Positions 17,802 to 25,665 of a DNA stretch of 31,664 nucleotides are shown piece by piece (within the stretch, counting starts at the first letter, position 1; every line of letters begins with the position of its first letter). Where the stretch lies: positions 1 to 31,664 of the forward strand of contig DXFV01000015.1 of the NCBI GenBank assembly GCA_019114265.1. Reading direction: 5' to 3'. Origin of the DNA: Anaerofilum faecale (GTDB lineage: Bacteria > Bacillota > Clostridia > Oscillospirales > Ruminococcaceae). The position numbers and the translations under genes were made by a program. Under the pieces are notes generated by a model that was given only the letters and a program-made list of their open reading frames with translations, searched no databases and had not been told where the DNA came from.

Positions 17802-18713
17802 TTAGTCCAGCTTGATGCGCGGATCGACCAGCTTATACACCAGGTCGGTGATCAGGTTGGCGGTGACCATCAGGGAAGCCAGGAAAATCGTGGTGCCCAT
17901 GATGACGGTGTAGTCGCGGTTGGTGATGCTGGTGACGAACTGAGAGCCCAGGCCGCCGATGGTGAAGATGCTCTCAACCACCATGCTGCCCACCAGGATG
18001 TAGGCCACCATGGGGCCCACATAGGTGATGACGGGGATCAGCGCGTTGCGCAGGGCGTGCTTGAAGATCACCTTCACGCCCGACACGCCCTTGGCGCGCG
18101 CGGTGCGCACATAGTCCTGCCCCAGGGCGTCCAGCATGCTGGTCTTGGTCAGGCGGGTGATGTAGGCGGTGGGATAGGCGGCCAGCGAGATCACCGGCAG
18201 CAGATAGTTCGGGCTGCCGGGGCTCCACACCGGCACCAGCTGAAGCTTCAGGGAGAAGAAATACAGAAGCAGCGTGGCCAGCACGAAGCTGGGCATAGCG
18301 GTGAACAGAGTGGTGAGAAATACGATCAGGCGGTCGGGCCATTTGTTGCGCATCAGGGCGGCGGTGCTGCCCAGCACGATGCCCAGCACCACGGCCACCA
18401 GCGCGGCCATGCCGCCCAGCTTGGCGCTGACAGGGAAGCCGTCGGCGATGATGGTGGATACTTCACGCTGGGTCTTCAGGCTGACGCCCAGATCGCCCTG
18501 CAGCAGGTTCTTCATATAGTTCACATACTGCACGGGAACCGGGTTGTTCAGGCCGTAGCGCTCTTCCAGCGCGGCCTTGGTGACCTCGCTCAGCGCTTTT
18601 TCGCTGTTGAACGGGCCGCCGGGGATGGCGTTCATTGCAAAGAATGTGATGGCGCTGATGATGACGATGGTCAGCACGGCCAAAAGCACACGCTTCACGA
18701 AATACTTCAACAT
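17802..18713 (-). CDS. oppB: Oligopeptide ABC transporter permease OppB/DppB
   Basis: A 303-residue permease with six predicted helices. It starts with MLKYFVKRVLLAVLTIVIIS and has an N-terminal periplasmic segment with the GGPF motif typical of DppB/OppB. The EAA loop (DYVRTARAKGVSGVKVIFKHALRNAL) docks OppD/OppF, and the C-terminus reads DLVYKLVDPRIKL. ATG 18713 has GAGGAG 8 nt upstream; an in-frame GTG at 18722 overlaps that site. It is the first gene of oppBCDF, behind a ~185-nt leader with hairpins. Confidence 0.94.
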   Translation of the reverse strand: MLKYFVKRVLLAVLTIVIISAITFFAMNAIPGGPFNSEKALSEVTKAALEERYGLNNPVPVQYVNYMKNLLQGDLGVSLKTQREVSTIIADGFPVSAKLGGMAALVAVVLGIVLGSTAALMRNKWPDRLIVFLTTLFTAMPSFVLATLLLYFFSLKLQLVPVWSPGSPNYLLPVISLAAYPTAYITRLTKTSMLDALGQDYVRTARAKGVSGVKVIFKHALRNALIPVITYVGPMVAYILVGSMVVESIFTIGGLGSQFVTSITNRDYTVIMGTTIFLASLMVTANLITDLVYKLVDPRIKLD

Positions 18714-18765
18714 GGTTTTCACTCCTCGTCACATTCACAGCCCCGGCCGCCTTTACAAACAAACA

Positions 18766-18781
18766 CCCCACCTTCGTGGGG
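18766..18781 (-). other. Hairpin in the oppB leader, possible attenuator
   Basis: Minus strand: CCCCAC, loop GAAG, GTGGGG, followed by TGTTTGTTTGT, which is terminator-like but with an interrupted T run. A second palindromic stretch around AGCAGGTCCTGCT lies at about 18810. No known riboswitch class is recognised in this ~185-nt leader. Confidence 0.35.
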
Positions 18782-18905
18782 GAGCCATGTCCGCCTGTAA
18801 AAAACAGCAGGTCCTGCTTTTTAATAAATATACAACCAGAATGGGGCTGCTTGCAGACAAAGGAGGTCATACGCACGATCCGCCATTGTTCTGCATTGAG
18901 TAATA

Positions 18906-18934
18906 ATTGTACCAATTTCCACGACACTTGTCAA
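18906..18934 (-). promoter_or_regulatory. Promoter of the oppBCDF operon
   Basis: Minus strand: TTGACA (18934-18929), 17 nt, TACAAT (18911-18906). Near-consensus. Confidence 0.85.
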
Positions 18935-19143
18935 TTTCAGACGGTTGTTTTTGGTGTTTTACCCCAATAAAGTGTGGTCATTTTGTGCCGGTTTGTAGAA
19001 AAACCACAACATTTGTTCCTGTGTCGCGCACACATTTTGCTTTTTGTTTCCACGATTTGCCTTTTTGTGCAGAAATTTTCACCGAATTGTCACGCTTTGA
19101 ACGACAGAACACCGGGGCATTTTGTCAATATTGGCCAAAGAAT
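18935..19143. other. AT-rich intergenic stretch without recognised feature
   Basis: It lies between the oppB promoter and the ilvA terminator region. It is distinctly richer in A/T than the genes around it. I find no convincing ORF, RNA or repeat in it. Confidence 0.5.
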
Positions 19144-19201
19144 GCAAAAACATCCGCAGGATGCAGGGGCGTGCTGTGCGCCTTTGCCGTACAGCATGCC
19201 C
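19144..19201 (-). terminator. Probable terminator region after ilvA
   Basis: On the minus strand a 12-bp stem (GGGGCATGCTGT with ACAGCACGCCCC, one G-U pair) at 19201-19165 is followed by a short GCATCC/GGATGT stem and TTTTT at 19149-19145. The second hairpin with its T run is the likelier stop signal. Confidence 0.5.
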
Positions 19202-19261
19202 CCGCGCGGTATATCCTGTATATAAATAAGGAATGGATGACGATTGTATGTGCAAAAATCA

Positions 19262-20458
19262 TCAGGGCAGCAGGTGGAAGCCCGCCCGGGTGAGCTCGGT
19301 GCGGATCTGGTCCACCTGGGCCTGGTCGCGCGTTTCGATGCCGATGCGCAGAAAACAGCTGTTGATGGCCATGTTGGTGTCGCCGTGGTCGTGGTAGACC
19401 TGCACCACGTTGCCGCCGCAGCGGCTGATGATCTCGCTGACGCCCAGCAGCTGGCCGGGCTTGTCCTCCAGCGCGATCACCAGCGTGGCGCTGCGCCCGC
19501 TCATCACAAGGCCCCGGGTGATGACACGGCTGAGGATGGTCACGTCGATGTTGCCGCCGCTGACCACACAGGCCACCTTTTTGCCGGCCAGATCCACCTT
19601 GCGGAACATGGCGGCGGCCACCGCCACCGCACCGGCCCCCTCGGCGATCATCTTCTGTTTCTCGATCAGCGCCAGGATGGCGGCGGCGATCTCGTCCTCG
19701 CTCACCGTCACCACGCCGTCCACATACTCCCGCACCATGCGGAAGGTGGTGTCGCCCGGATGCTTGACCGCGATGCCGTCGGCAAAGGTGGACACGCTGT
19801 CCAGCGTGATCTGGCTGCCCTCCGCGAGCGACTCGTACATGCTGGGCGCGCCCGCCGCCTGCACACCGTACACCCTGCACTGGGGACGCAGCTGCTTGAT
19901 GGCAAAAGCCACGCCGCTGATCAGTCCGCCGCCGCCGATCGGCACCAGCACGGCGTCCACATCGGCCAGCTGGTCCAGGATCTCCAGACCGATGGTGCCC
20001 TGTCCGGCAATGACCGCGTCGTCGTCGAACGGGTGGATGAAGGTATAGCCCTGTTCCTCGTGCAGCTTCTGGGCATAGGCGGCCGCGTCGTCGTAGGCGC
20101 CTTTCACCAGCTCCACCTTCGCACCGTAGCTCTTGGTGGCCTCCACCTTGCTGATCGGCGCGCCGTCCGGCATGCAGATCACGCTGGGGATGCCGCTGCG
20201 CGCGGCGGCCAGCGCAACGCCCTGGGCGTGGTTGCCGGCGCTGCAGGCCACGATGCCGCGCGCCTTTTCCTCCTCGCTGAGCTGGCTGATCTTGTAGTAG
20301 GCCCCGCGCACCTTGAAGCTGCCGGTGACCTGCAGGTTCTCGGTTTTCAGATACAGCTCGCAGCCGTCCACCAGGTTGGGGGCGGCGATGAGATCGGTTT
20401 TGCGGGCCACCTCGCGCAGGATGTAGGCGGCGTGGTAGATCTTGTCCAGTGTGAGCAT
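19262..20458 (-). CDS. ilvA: Threonine ammonia-lyase with C-terminal ACT domain
   Basis: A 398-residue PLP enzyme that converts threonine to 2-oxobutanoate and ammonia, the first step of isoleucine synthesis. The PLP lysine is K49 in TGSFKVRGA, the phosphate-binding loop is SAGNHAQG, and a Gly-rich GGGGLISG and an AEGAGAVAVAAA segment follow. Residues ~325-398 form one ACT domain (LVIALEDKPGQLLGVSEII), so this is the medium, single-ACT form. ATG 20458 has AAGGAGAGG upstream. Transcription is controlled by a T-box with an apparent isoleucine specifier, which favours a biosynthetic over a catabolic role. It is monocistronic, with no other ilv gene in the window. Confidence 0.95.
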   Translation of the reverse strand: MLTLDKIYHAAYILREVARKTDLIAAPNLVDGCELYLKTENLQVTGSFKVRGAYYKISQLSEEEKARGIVACSAGNHAQGVALAAARSGIPSVICMPDGAPISKVEATKSYGAKVELVKGAYDDAAAYAQKLHEEQGYTFIHPFDDDAVIAGQGTIGLEILDQLADVDAVLVPIGGGGLISGVAFAIKQLRPQCRVYGVQAAGAPSMYESLAEGSQITLDSVSTFADGIAVKHPGDTTFRMVREYVDGVVTVSEDEIAAAILALIEKQKMIAEGAGAVAVAAAMFRKVDLAGKKVACVVSGGNIDVTILSRVITRGLVMSGRSATLVIALEDKPGQLLGVSEIISRCGGNVVQVYHDHGDTNMAINSCFLRIGIETRDQAQVDQIRTELTRAGFHLLP

Positions 20459-20487
20459 ACGTTCCCTCTCCTTCTTTTGCGGGCGGC

Positions 20488-20798
20488 AGAACAAACAGGC
20501 CTCCGCCCCTTTTGCGTGTGTGCAAAGAGACGAAGGCCTGCCGATGTGCAGATTCTCCGCGGTACCACTCTTTTTGCCGCCCGAAACGGCGGCCCCTCTG
20601 TTCCCGTGCGATGACGGGCCCGGCCGGTAACGGGGCCGAACCGTCCCGGCTTACCGCGCCGCAAAGGGCGTTTGGGCCGGGCTGCCTGGCGGGGCGATCC
20701 GTCCTGCCGCACAGCGCCGCCTTTCCATCCGCCGGCGGCTCTCTGCAAGCTGTGACAACGGCAGGGCCCTTCCCCGCTCGTGGCGCATTTGCCTGTTG
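20488..20798 (-). promoter_or_regulatory. T-box leader of ilvA, apparent Ile specifier
   Basis: Read on the minus strand, the leader shows the stem I landmark AGAGAGCCG...GGATGGAAAGGCGGC (about 20744-20715). Then comes GGATCGCC, where ATC (Ile) sits in the specifier position. The T-box core AGTGGTACCGCGG follows at about 20569-20557, then a terminator in which CAGGCCTTCGTC...TTTGC pairs with GCAAA...GGAGGCCTG (20540-20496), followed by TTTGTT. TGGT in the T-box pairs with an ACCA tRNA end, consistent with A73 of tRNA-Ile. Uncharged tRNA-Ile should relieve termination. Confidence 0.88.
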
Positions 20799-20804
20799 TT
20801 TGTC

Positions 20805-20834
20805 AGCATACCACAGCGCCCGCGCACTTGTCAA
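20805..20834 (-). promoter_or_regulatory. Promoter of the ilvA T-box leader
   Basis: Minus strand: TTGACA (20834-20829), 18 nt, TATGCT (20810-20805). Confidence 0.75.
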
Positions 20835-20885
20835 GAATTTTTGCGTTCTCCGTCTTTTTTTGTGGAAATCGCTGCCTGCCGTTTG

Positions 20886-20914
20886 TTGCCGCGCCGGGCG
20901 CGATGTGCTACAAT
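20886..20914 (+). promoter_or_regulatory. Promoter of the DUF815 ATPase gene
   Basis: TTGCCG (20886-20891), 17 nt, TACAAT (20909-20914), 34 nt before the ATG. It diverges from the ilvA promoter. Confidence 0.7.
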
Positions 20915-20948
20915 AAAACCACAAACCCAAAGCGAGGTGATCTTTGTT

Positions 20949-22142
20949 ATGATCTCTGCCAACGCCAAAACGCTGCACACCCGCCTGCACGGGCTGGTGG
21001 TGTTCCGCGGCCTGCTGGACGACGCGGTGGTACAGCGGATGGATGCGCTTTTGTGCGCCGACGCCGACCAGATGGTGGATGCGTGGGGCGCTTTCTGCGC
21101 TGCGCTGTTCACCCAGACCGACAACTGGACCAGCTATCTGCTCTCCCGCATGACCGAAAACGAGAACCTGTATGTGCTGGCCTGCTGCCGGGGCGGCGTT
21201 CCCGCCGTGCTGGAAGAATGCCTTTCCTGCGAGCTGGAATTTTTGCAGCAGCTGGGCCAGTTCGACGGCGATGTGCTGCTGGAAAGGATCGGGTCGCCGG
21301 CATGGCTGCCGCGCTGGCGGGTATGCGAGGCGGACTATGCCGCCAGCTACCGCGCGCGCCTGGCCGAGCTGCCCCGCAAGGGATACGGCATCTTTGCCAA
21401 ATACAGCGTGTTCACCATCAAAGACGGGGCTTTCGCGCCGGTGAAATATCCCGACGCCCAGCCGCTGAGCCAGCTGTCCGGCTACGAGCGGGAGCGCCAG
21501 CAGGTGATCGACAACACCCGCGCGCTGCTGGCCGGGGGGCCTGCCGCCAACGTGCTGCTGTACGGCGACGCGGGCACCGGAAAGAGCAGCACCGTCAAGG
21601 CGGTGGCCGCCGCCTACGCGCAGGAAGGCCTGCGGCTGATCGAGGTGAAAAAGAACCAGCTGTACCAGATTCCGGCGCTGATCGACTCGCTGGGCAGCAA
21701 TCCGCTGAAATTCATCCTCTTCATCGACGACCTCTCCTTCTCCACCAACGACGACGACTTCGCCGCCCTGAAGGCGATCCTGGAGGGCAGCGTCAGCGGC
21801 CGCACCGCGAACCTGGCGGTGTACGCCACCAGCAACCGCCGCCACCTCATCAAGGAGACGCTGAGCGACCGCGAGGGGGACGACATCCATCTGGCCGACA
21901 CGATGCAGGAGCTGATGAGCCTGTCCGCCCGCTTTGGGCTGACCATCACCTACTCCCGTCCGGGAAAGGACGCCTACCTGTCCATCGTGCACGATCTGGC
22001 CAAGCTGTACGATCTGGACCTGGACCCGGCGGTGCTGGACGTGCGCGCCGAGGCACACGCCATCCGCCACGGCGGGCGCAGTCCGCGGGTGGCCAAGCAG
22101 TTCATCGAGGGCCTGAAGGCACAGCAGACGCTGGGCAAGTGA
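20949..22142 (+). CDS. DUF815 family AAA-type ATP-binding protein
   Basis: A 397-residue cytoplasmic P-loop ATPase of the DUF815 family. Walker A is GDAGTGKS (206-213) and Walker B FILFIDDLSF (255-264, D260-D261). A sensor-like ATSNRRHLIKETLSDRE segment is followed by the helical C-terminus GGRSPRVAKQFIEGL. The N-terminal ~190 residues are helical and family-specific. No experimental role is known to me for the family. GAGGTGATC is upstream of ATG 20949. It is monocistronic, divergent from ilvA and convergent with trpZ, sharing a bidirectional hairpin with the latter. Confidence 0.9.
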   Translation: MISANAKTLHTRLHGLVVFRGLLDDAVVQRMDALLCADADQMVDAWGAFCAALFTQTDNWTSYLLSRMTENENLYVLACCRGGVPAVLEECLSCELEFLQQLGQFDGDVLLERIGSPAWLPRWRVCEADYAASYRARLAELPRKGYGIFAKYSVFTIKDGAFAPVKYPDAQPLSQLSGYERERQQVIDNTRALLAGGPAANVLLYGDAGTGKSSTVKAVAAAYAQEGLRLIEVKKNQLYQIPALIDSLGSNPLKFILFIDDLSFSTNDDDFAALKAILEGSVSGRTANLAVYATSNRRHLIKETLSDREGDDIHLADTMQELMSLSARFGLTITYSRPGKDAYLSIVHDLAKLYDLDLDPAVLDVRAEAHAIRHGGRSPRVAKQFIEGLKAQQTLGK

Positions 22143-22173
22143 AGTTTTCCACCAATTTTTCTTGTATTGTGCA

Positions 22174-22220
22174 AAACGGGCCGCACCGGTTTTCCCTCCG
22201 GTGCGGCCCGCTCTTTTTTC
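22174..22220. terminator. Bidirectional terminator between DUF815 gene and trpZ
   Basis: A perfect 12-bp stem, GGGCCGCACCGG (22178-22189) with CCGGTGCGGCCC (22198-22209), has a T run on the plus side (to 22219) and a short AAAA (TTTT on minus) at 22173-22176. It serves both convergent genes. Confidence 0.88.
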
Positions 22221-22221
22221 T

Positions 22222-23025
22222 TTACTGCGCCGACAGCAGGATGCGGTCGTTGTCCAGCTTTTTCCCCGCACCCGCGTGGAATTTCTCCAGCAGGTCGTCG
22301 GCGGTGAGCTTTGCGCGCTCCTCGCCCTTGACGTCCAGCACGATGCGGCCGCTGTCCATCATGATGGTGCGGTTGCCCAGCTGGAGGCTGCTGGCCAGGT
22401 TGTGGGTGATCATCATGCAGGTGATCTGTTTTTCGGCCACGATGCGCCGGGTGAGGTCCAGCACCTTTTCGGCGGTGGCGGGGTCCAGCGCGGCGGTGTG
22501 CTCGTCCAGCAGCAGCAGCTTCGGGGTCACCACCGTGGCCATCAGCAGGGTCAGCGCCTGGCGCTGCCCGCCCGACAGAAGGCCCACCGGCTGCTTCATG
22601 CGGTCCTCCAGGCCCAGGTCCAGCTGGGCCAGCAGTTCCCGGAACCGCGCGCGGTCGCTTTTGCCGATGCGGGAAAAGCCCAGCCCGCTCTTTGCCGCCC
22701 GCAGATAGGCCAGCGCCAGATTCTCCTCGATGGTCATGTGGGGGGCGGTGCCCTTGAGCGGGTCCTGGAACAGATGCCCGATGAAGGTGCTGCGCTTGTA
22801 GTCCGGCAGGAAGGTGATATCTTTGCCGTCCAGCAGGATGCGGCCGCTGTCGGCGATGAAGGCGCCGGTCACCGCGTTGAAGAGGGTGGATTTGCCCGCG
22901 CCGTTGGAGCCGAGGATGGTGACGAAATCGCCCTTGTCCAGATGCAGCGAGAGGCCGCTGAGCGCCTTTTTCTCGTTCACGGTGCCGGGGTTGAAGGTTT
23001 TGCAGAGGTTCTGGATGGTGAGCAT
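22222..23025 (-). CDS. trpZ: ABC transporter ATPase of a TrpXYZ-type system
   Basis: A 267-residue ABC ATPase. Walker A is GSNGAGKS (39-46), the Q-loop LFQDPLKG, the signature SGGQRQ (151-156), and Walker B LLLLDEHTAALDP (D174-E175). This DEHTAALDP form is typical of the COG1101/TrpZ-like group that accompanies the COG2984/COG4120 proteins encoded upstream. ATG 23025 lies 2 nt after the trpY stop, with GGAGGGG inside the end of trpY. It energises uptake of the ligand bound by TrpX; the T-box upstream points to tryptophan. Confidence 0.92.
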   Translation of the reverse strand: MLTIQNLCKTFNPGTVNEKKALSGLSLHLDKGDFVTILGSNGAGKSTLFNAVTGAFIADSGRILLDGKDITFLPDYKRSTFIGHLFQDPLKGTAPHMTIEENLALAYLRAAKSGLGFSRIGKSDRARFRELLAQLDLGLEDRMKQPVGLLSGGQRQALTLLMATVVTPKLLLLDEHTAALDPATAEKVLDLTRRIVAEKQITCMMITHNLASSLQLGNRTIMMDSGRIVLDVKGEERAKLTADDLLEKFHAGAGKKLDNDRILLSAQ

Positions 23026-23027
23026 GG

Positions 23028-23933
23028 TCAATTCCCCTCCTTTTTGGCGGCGCGGCGGCGGCGTGCAAAGGCCGCCGCGTCCTTGATGGCCGGCCACGAG
23101 ATGGCCACGCCCACGATCACGGCCGACACCAGCTTGAGGTTGCTGGCGCCCAGGCTGGAGCGCAGCGCGATGGAGATGATGAGGCGGTAGATGATGGAGC
23201 CCACCATCACGCCGATCACACAGCGGACCACCCCGCCGCGGCCCACGATCACCTCGCCGATGATCAGGCTGGCCAGGCCAACCACCACCATACCGGTGCC
23301 CAGCGTGATGTCGCTGAATTTCTGATGCTGGGCCAGCAGGCCGCCGCTCAGCGCCACCAGCGCGTTGGCGATGCACAGACCCACCGTGGTGGTGAAGGCC
23401 GGGTTGATGGAGGACGCCGCCACCATGTCGCGGTTGTCGCCGGTGGCACGGATGGACAGGCCCAGCTGGGTGCCCAGGAAAGCCACCATCGCCGCACCCG
23501 CCGCCAGCGCCACCAGGGCGGCGAGCACCAGCGCGCCCAGCTGTTCGCCGAAGATGCCCTCGGCCCAGCTGAACACGGTGTCCACCTTCAAAAGGGGCAG
23601 GGTGGCCTTGCCGCCCATCACCATCAGGTTGATGGAGTAGAGGCCGGTCATCGTGACGATGCCCGCCAGAATCGGCTGCACCCGGCATTTGGTCTGCAAA
23701 AAGGCGGTGACGCCGCCCGCCGCCGCGCCCGCCGCTATCGCGCACAGGATGCCCAGCAGCGGATGGCCCAGCGTGGCCAGCATGGCGGAGGCAGCCGCCC
23801 CCAGCGTGAAGCTGCCGTCGGTGGTGAGGTCGGCGATGTCCAGCACGCGGTAGCTCAGATACAGAGCCAGCGCCACCAGTCCGTAGATGAAGCCCTGCTC
23901 GGCCGCGGTCTGCAGGGTAGCCAGTGAGATCAT
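23028..23933 (-). CDS. trpY: ABC transporter permease of a TrpXYZ-type system
   Basis: A 301-residue membrane protein with about eight helices of the BPD_transp_2 (LivH-like) class. It opens with EQGFIYGLVALALYLSYRVLDIADLTTDGSFTLGAA in the family pattern and has the cytoplasmic segment IRATGDNRDMVAASSIN, which resembles the LivH/XylH coupling region. The tail is Lys/Arg-rich. AAAGGAAGAG is upstream of ATG 23933. It lies 72 nt after trpX, with no terminator seen between. It should form the membrane channel of the transporter. Confidence 0.92.
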   Translation of the reverse strand: MISLATLQTAAEQGFIYGLVALALYLSYRVLDIADLTTDGSFTLGAAASAMLATLGHPLLGILCAIAAGAAAGGVTAFLQTKCRVQPILAGIVTMTGLYSINLMVMGGKATLPLLKVDTVFSWAEGIFGEQLGALVLAALVALAAGAAMVAFLGTQLGLSIRATGDNRDMVAASSINPAFTTTVGLCIANALVALSGGLLAQHQKFSDITLGTGMVVVGLASLIIGEVIVGRGGVVRCVIGVMVGSIIYRLIISIALRSSLGASNLKLVSAVIVGVAISWPAIKDAAAFARRRRAAKKEGN

Positions 23934-24005
23934 AGCGCTCTTCCTTTCACACAGGCCTGCGCGGCAGGCCGGAGGGGCCGCCGCGCAGACGGATCGTTGT
24001 TGTTT

Positions 24006-24980
24006 TTATTCGGTGTAGGCGGACACGTCCACGCCGATGGCGGCGGCGGTCTCCTCGTTCACCACCACGTTCACGTCGTCCATCGTCTGCACCGGCATGG
24101 TGGCGGGGTCGGCGCCTTTCAGCACCTCGATCACCATATCGGCCGTTTTCTGGCCCAGATTGGTGTAGTTCACGCCCGCCGAGGCAAGGCCGCCGTCCTT
24201 CACCATGCTGTCGGCCGACACATACACCGGGATCTTTGCCTCGATGGCGGTCTCGGCCACCACGCTCATCGCCTTGGCCACCGTGTTGTCGATGGGGATG
24301 AAGATGGCGTCGCACTGCTCGGCCAGGGTCTGGGCCGCCTGCTGCACCTCGCTGGCGTTGGTGATGGCCGCTTCGGTGTAGGTCTTGCCCTCGCCGTCCA
24401 GGCAGGCCTTGGCGTTTTCGATCACGCCCGCACTGCTCGGCTCGCTGGTGCAGTAGAGCAGGCCGAAGTGGGAGGCGTCGGGGGTCAGTTCACCGGCCAC
24501 CCGGAAGATCTCCTCCACCGGGATGTTGTCGCTGGTGCCGGTGACATTGCCGCCGGGGGCGTCGAGGCTGTTCAGCTGCAGGTCGGTGACCGGGTCGGTG
24601 ACGGCCGAAAAGACGATGGGGATGTCCTCGGTGACGCCCGCCGCGCCCGCGGCCGCCGGGGTGGCGATGGCCACGATGGCGTCCACGCCGTCGCTGACGA
24701 ACTTGGTGCAGATGCTGTTGATGTTGGTGGGGTCACCCTGGGCGTTCTGCACGTCCACCTCGATGGTGAGGCCCTCCTCGGCGGCGCGGGCCTCCAGCTG
24801 GGCCTCGAGCGCCGTGCGGATCTCGTCCAGCGAGGTGTGCTCCATATACTGGATCAGGCCCACATGCAGCACGCCGTCGTCGGCAGGGGCCGCGCCGCAG
24901 CCGGCCAGCAGCCCGGCAAACAGCGCGCCGGCAGACAGAACACACAAAGCTTTTTTGCACACGTTGAAAAACCGTTTCAT
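24006..24980 (-). CDS. trpX: ABC transporter substrate-binding lipoprotein of a TrpXYZ-type system
   Basis: A 324-residue lipoprotein. The signal peptide ends in LLAGC (Cys28). The mature domain is the ABC_sub_bind/COG2984 type: VGLIQYMEHTSLDEIRTALEAQL at the start, DIPIVFSAVTDP in the hinge region, and a C-terminal TADMVIEVLKGADPATMPV motif. Such receptors pair with the LivH-like permease and ATPase downstream. GAGGAGC precedes ATG 24980. The T-box leader with a TGG specifier supports tryptophan, or a precursor such as indole or anthranilate, as ligand; that part is inference. Confidence 0.92.
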   Translation of the reverse strand: MKRFFNVCKKALCVLSAGALFAGLLAGCGAAPADDGVLHVGLIQYMEHTSLDEIRTALEAQLEARAAEEGLTIEVDVQNAQGDPTNINSICTKFVSDGVDAIVAIATPAAAGAAGVTEDIPIVFSAVTDPVTDLQLNSLDAPGGNVTGTSDNIPVEEIFRVAGELTPDASHFGLLYCTSEPSSAGVIENAKACLDGEGKTYTEAAITNASEVQQAAQTLAEQCDAIFIPIDNTVAKAMSVVAETAIEAKIPVYVSADSMVKDGGLASAGVNYTNLGQKTADMVIEVLKGADPATMPVQTMDDVNVVVNEETAAAIGVDVSAYTE

Positions 24981-24994
24981 GGATAAGCTCCTCT

Positions 24995-25090
24995 CTATAT
25001 CATCGCATCGTTGTTTTTGTGTGGGATACGGGGCGGCATGCCATGCCATCGCACATCCGTATACTGGCGCACATACGCGCTGTGGTTCAT
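24995..25090 (-). CDS. Small ORF (31 codons) between the T-box and trpX
   Basis: An ATG at 25090 is preceded by GGAGGAG at good spacing, as strong a ribosome site as that of trpX itself. It encodes MNHSAYVRQY and 21 more residues, including a single Trp (residue 15) and several basic residues. It stops with TAG at 24995, inside the leader 14 nt before trpX. It is hydrophilic, with no signal or membrane segment. It might be a small protein, a translational feeder for trpX, or chance. I know no homologue. Confidence 0.4.
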   Translation of the reverse strand: MNHSAYVRQYTDVRWHGMPPRIPHKNNDAMI

Positions 25091-25124
25091 AGCCGCTCTC
25101 CTCCTTTTGGGGCGGGCAGAACAC

Positions 25125-25406
25125 AAAAACGGCCTGCCCTTGGTGATGTTTTTCCATCACAAGGACAGGCCGGAAATTTCCGTACACCTGCGGTGCCACC
25201 TTGTTTGCCGCCAACGAAAGCGGCCTCTCTGCGGGATGCCAGCACATCCCTGCTCTGTAACGGGAGCAGCCCGGCCCGGGATACTGCGCCTGCGCGGCGG
25301 TTCCCCCTGCCCTCAACGGTCCATTTGCCGCCCCGCTCTCTGCCCGTTTCCATCCTCCGGGCTCTCTGGAAGTGCGCTGTGCGGTGTGATCTCCGTCTCA
25401 ACGGTT
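25125..25406 (-). promoter_or_regulatory. T-box leader of trpXYZ, apparent Trp specifier
   Basis: Minus strand: stem I landmark AGAGAGCCCGGAGGATGGAAACGGGC (about 25368-25343), then GGCAAATGGACC with TGG (Trp) at the specifier position (about 25324-25319). The T-box core AAGGTGGCACCGCAGG follows at 25202-25187. The terminator pairs GGCCTGTCCTTGTGATG with CATCACCAAGGGCAGGCC (25171-25131) and ends in GTTTTTG. TGGC pairs with a GCCA tRNA end, matching G73 of tRNA-Trp. Both independent readouts agree on tryptophan. Confidence 0.92.
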
Positions 25407-25413
25407 TACAAAC

Positions 25414-25442
25414 ATTTAACACGATTTTGCCGGGATTGTCAA
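25414..25442 (-). promoter_or_regulatory. Promoter of the trpXYZ T-box leader
   Basis: Minus strand: TTGACA (25442-25437), 17 nt, TTAAAT (25419-25414). The following stretch, 25443-25600, is AT-rich and I see no feature in it. Confidence 0.65.
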
Positions 25443-25609
25443 GAGCATATCGTCCAAAAAAATTGGGGGTTGGCCGCTGTTTTTTCGGCACACCGTTTGT
25501 TTTGCAAAAAATTTTCTCATTTTTTTGTGCACAGTGCAGCTTTGCCGTGTCGAATGTGGAAATTTTGTTACAGATAAAATCACATCTGGCGCTTTGGGAT
25601 AAAATCGGG

Positions 25610-25615
25610 TATAAT
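25610..25615 (+). promoter_or_regulatory. -10 box of the foldase gene promoter
   Basis: A perfect TATAAT at 25610-25615, about 50 nt before the start codon. No convincing -35 box is visible at 17 nt. Confidence 0.5.
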
Positions 25616-25665
25616 AGGAAAAGATACGCGCAAGTATCCGCGCGAGAGATTGGAGGATCTTTGTT

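Noticed and set aside
18836..18880. A ~21-codon leader ORF (starting MADRAYDLL) in the oppB leader
   Set aside because: It has no ribosome binding site and no regulatory codon run; not distinguishable from chance.
19125..22271. A 1048-codon open frame on the minus strand
   Set aside because: It runs antisense or out of frame through ilvA, its T-box and the DUF815 gene, all of which have clear homology. Long shadow frames are expected in GC-rich DNA.
24981..25316. N-terminal extension of trpX through the T-box
   Set aside because: The frame stays open by chance, but the lipoprotein signal peptide starts at 24980 and the upstream part is the T-box RNA.
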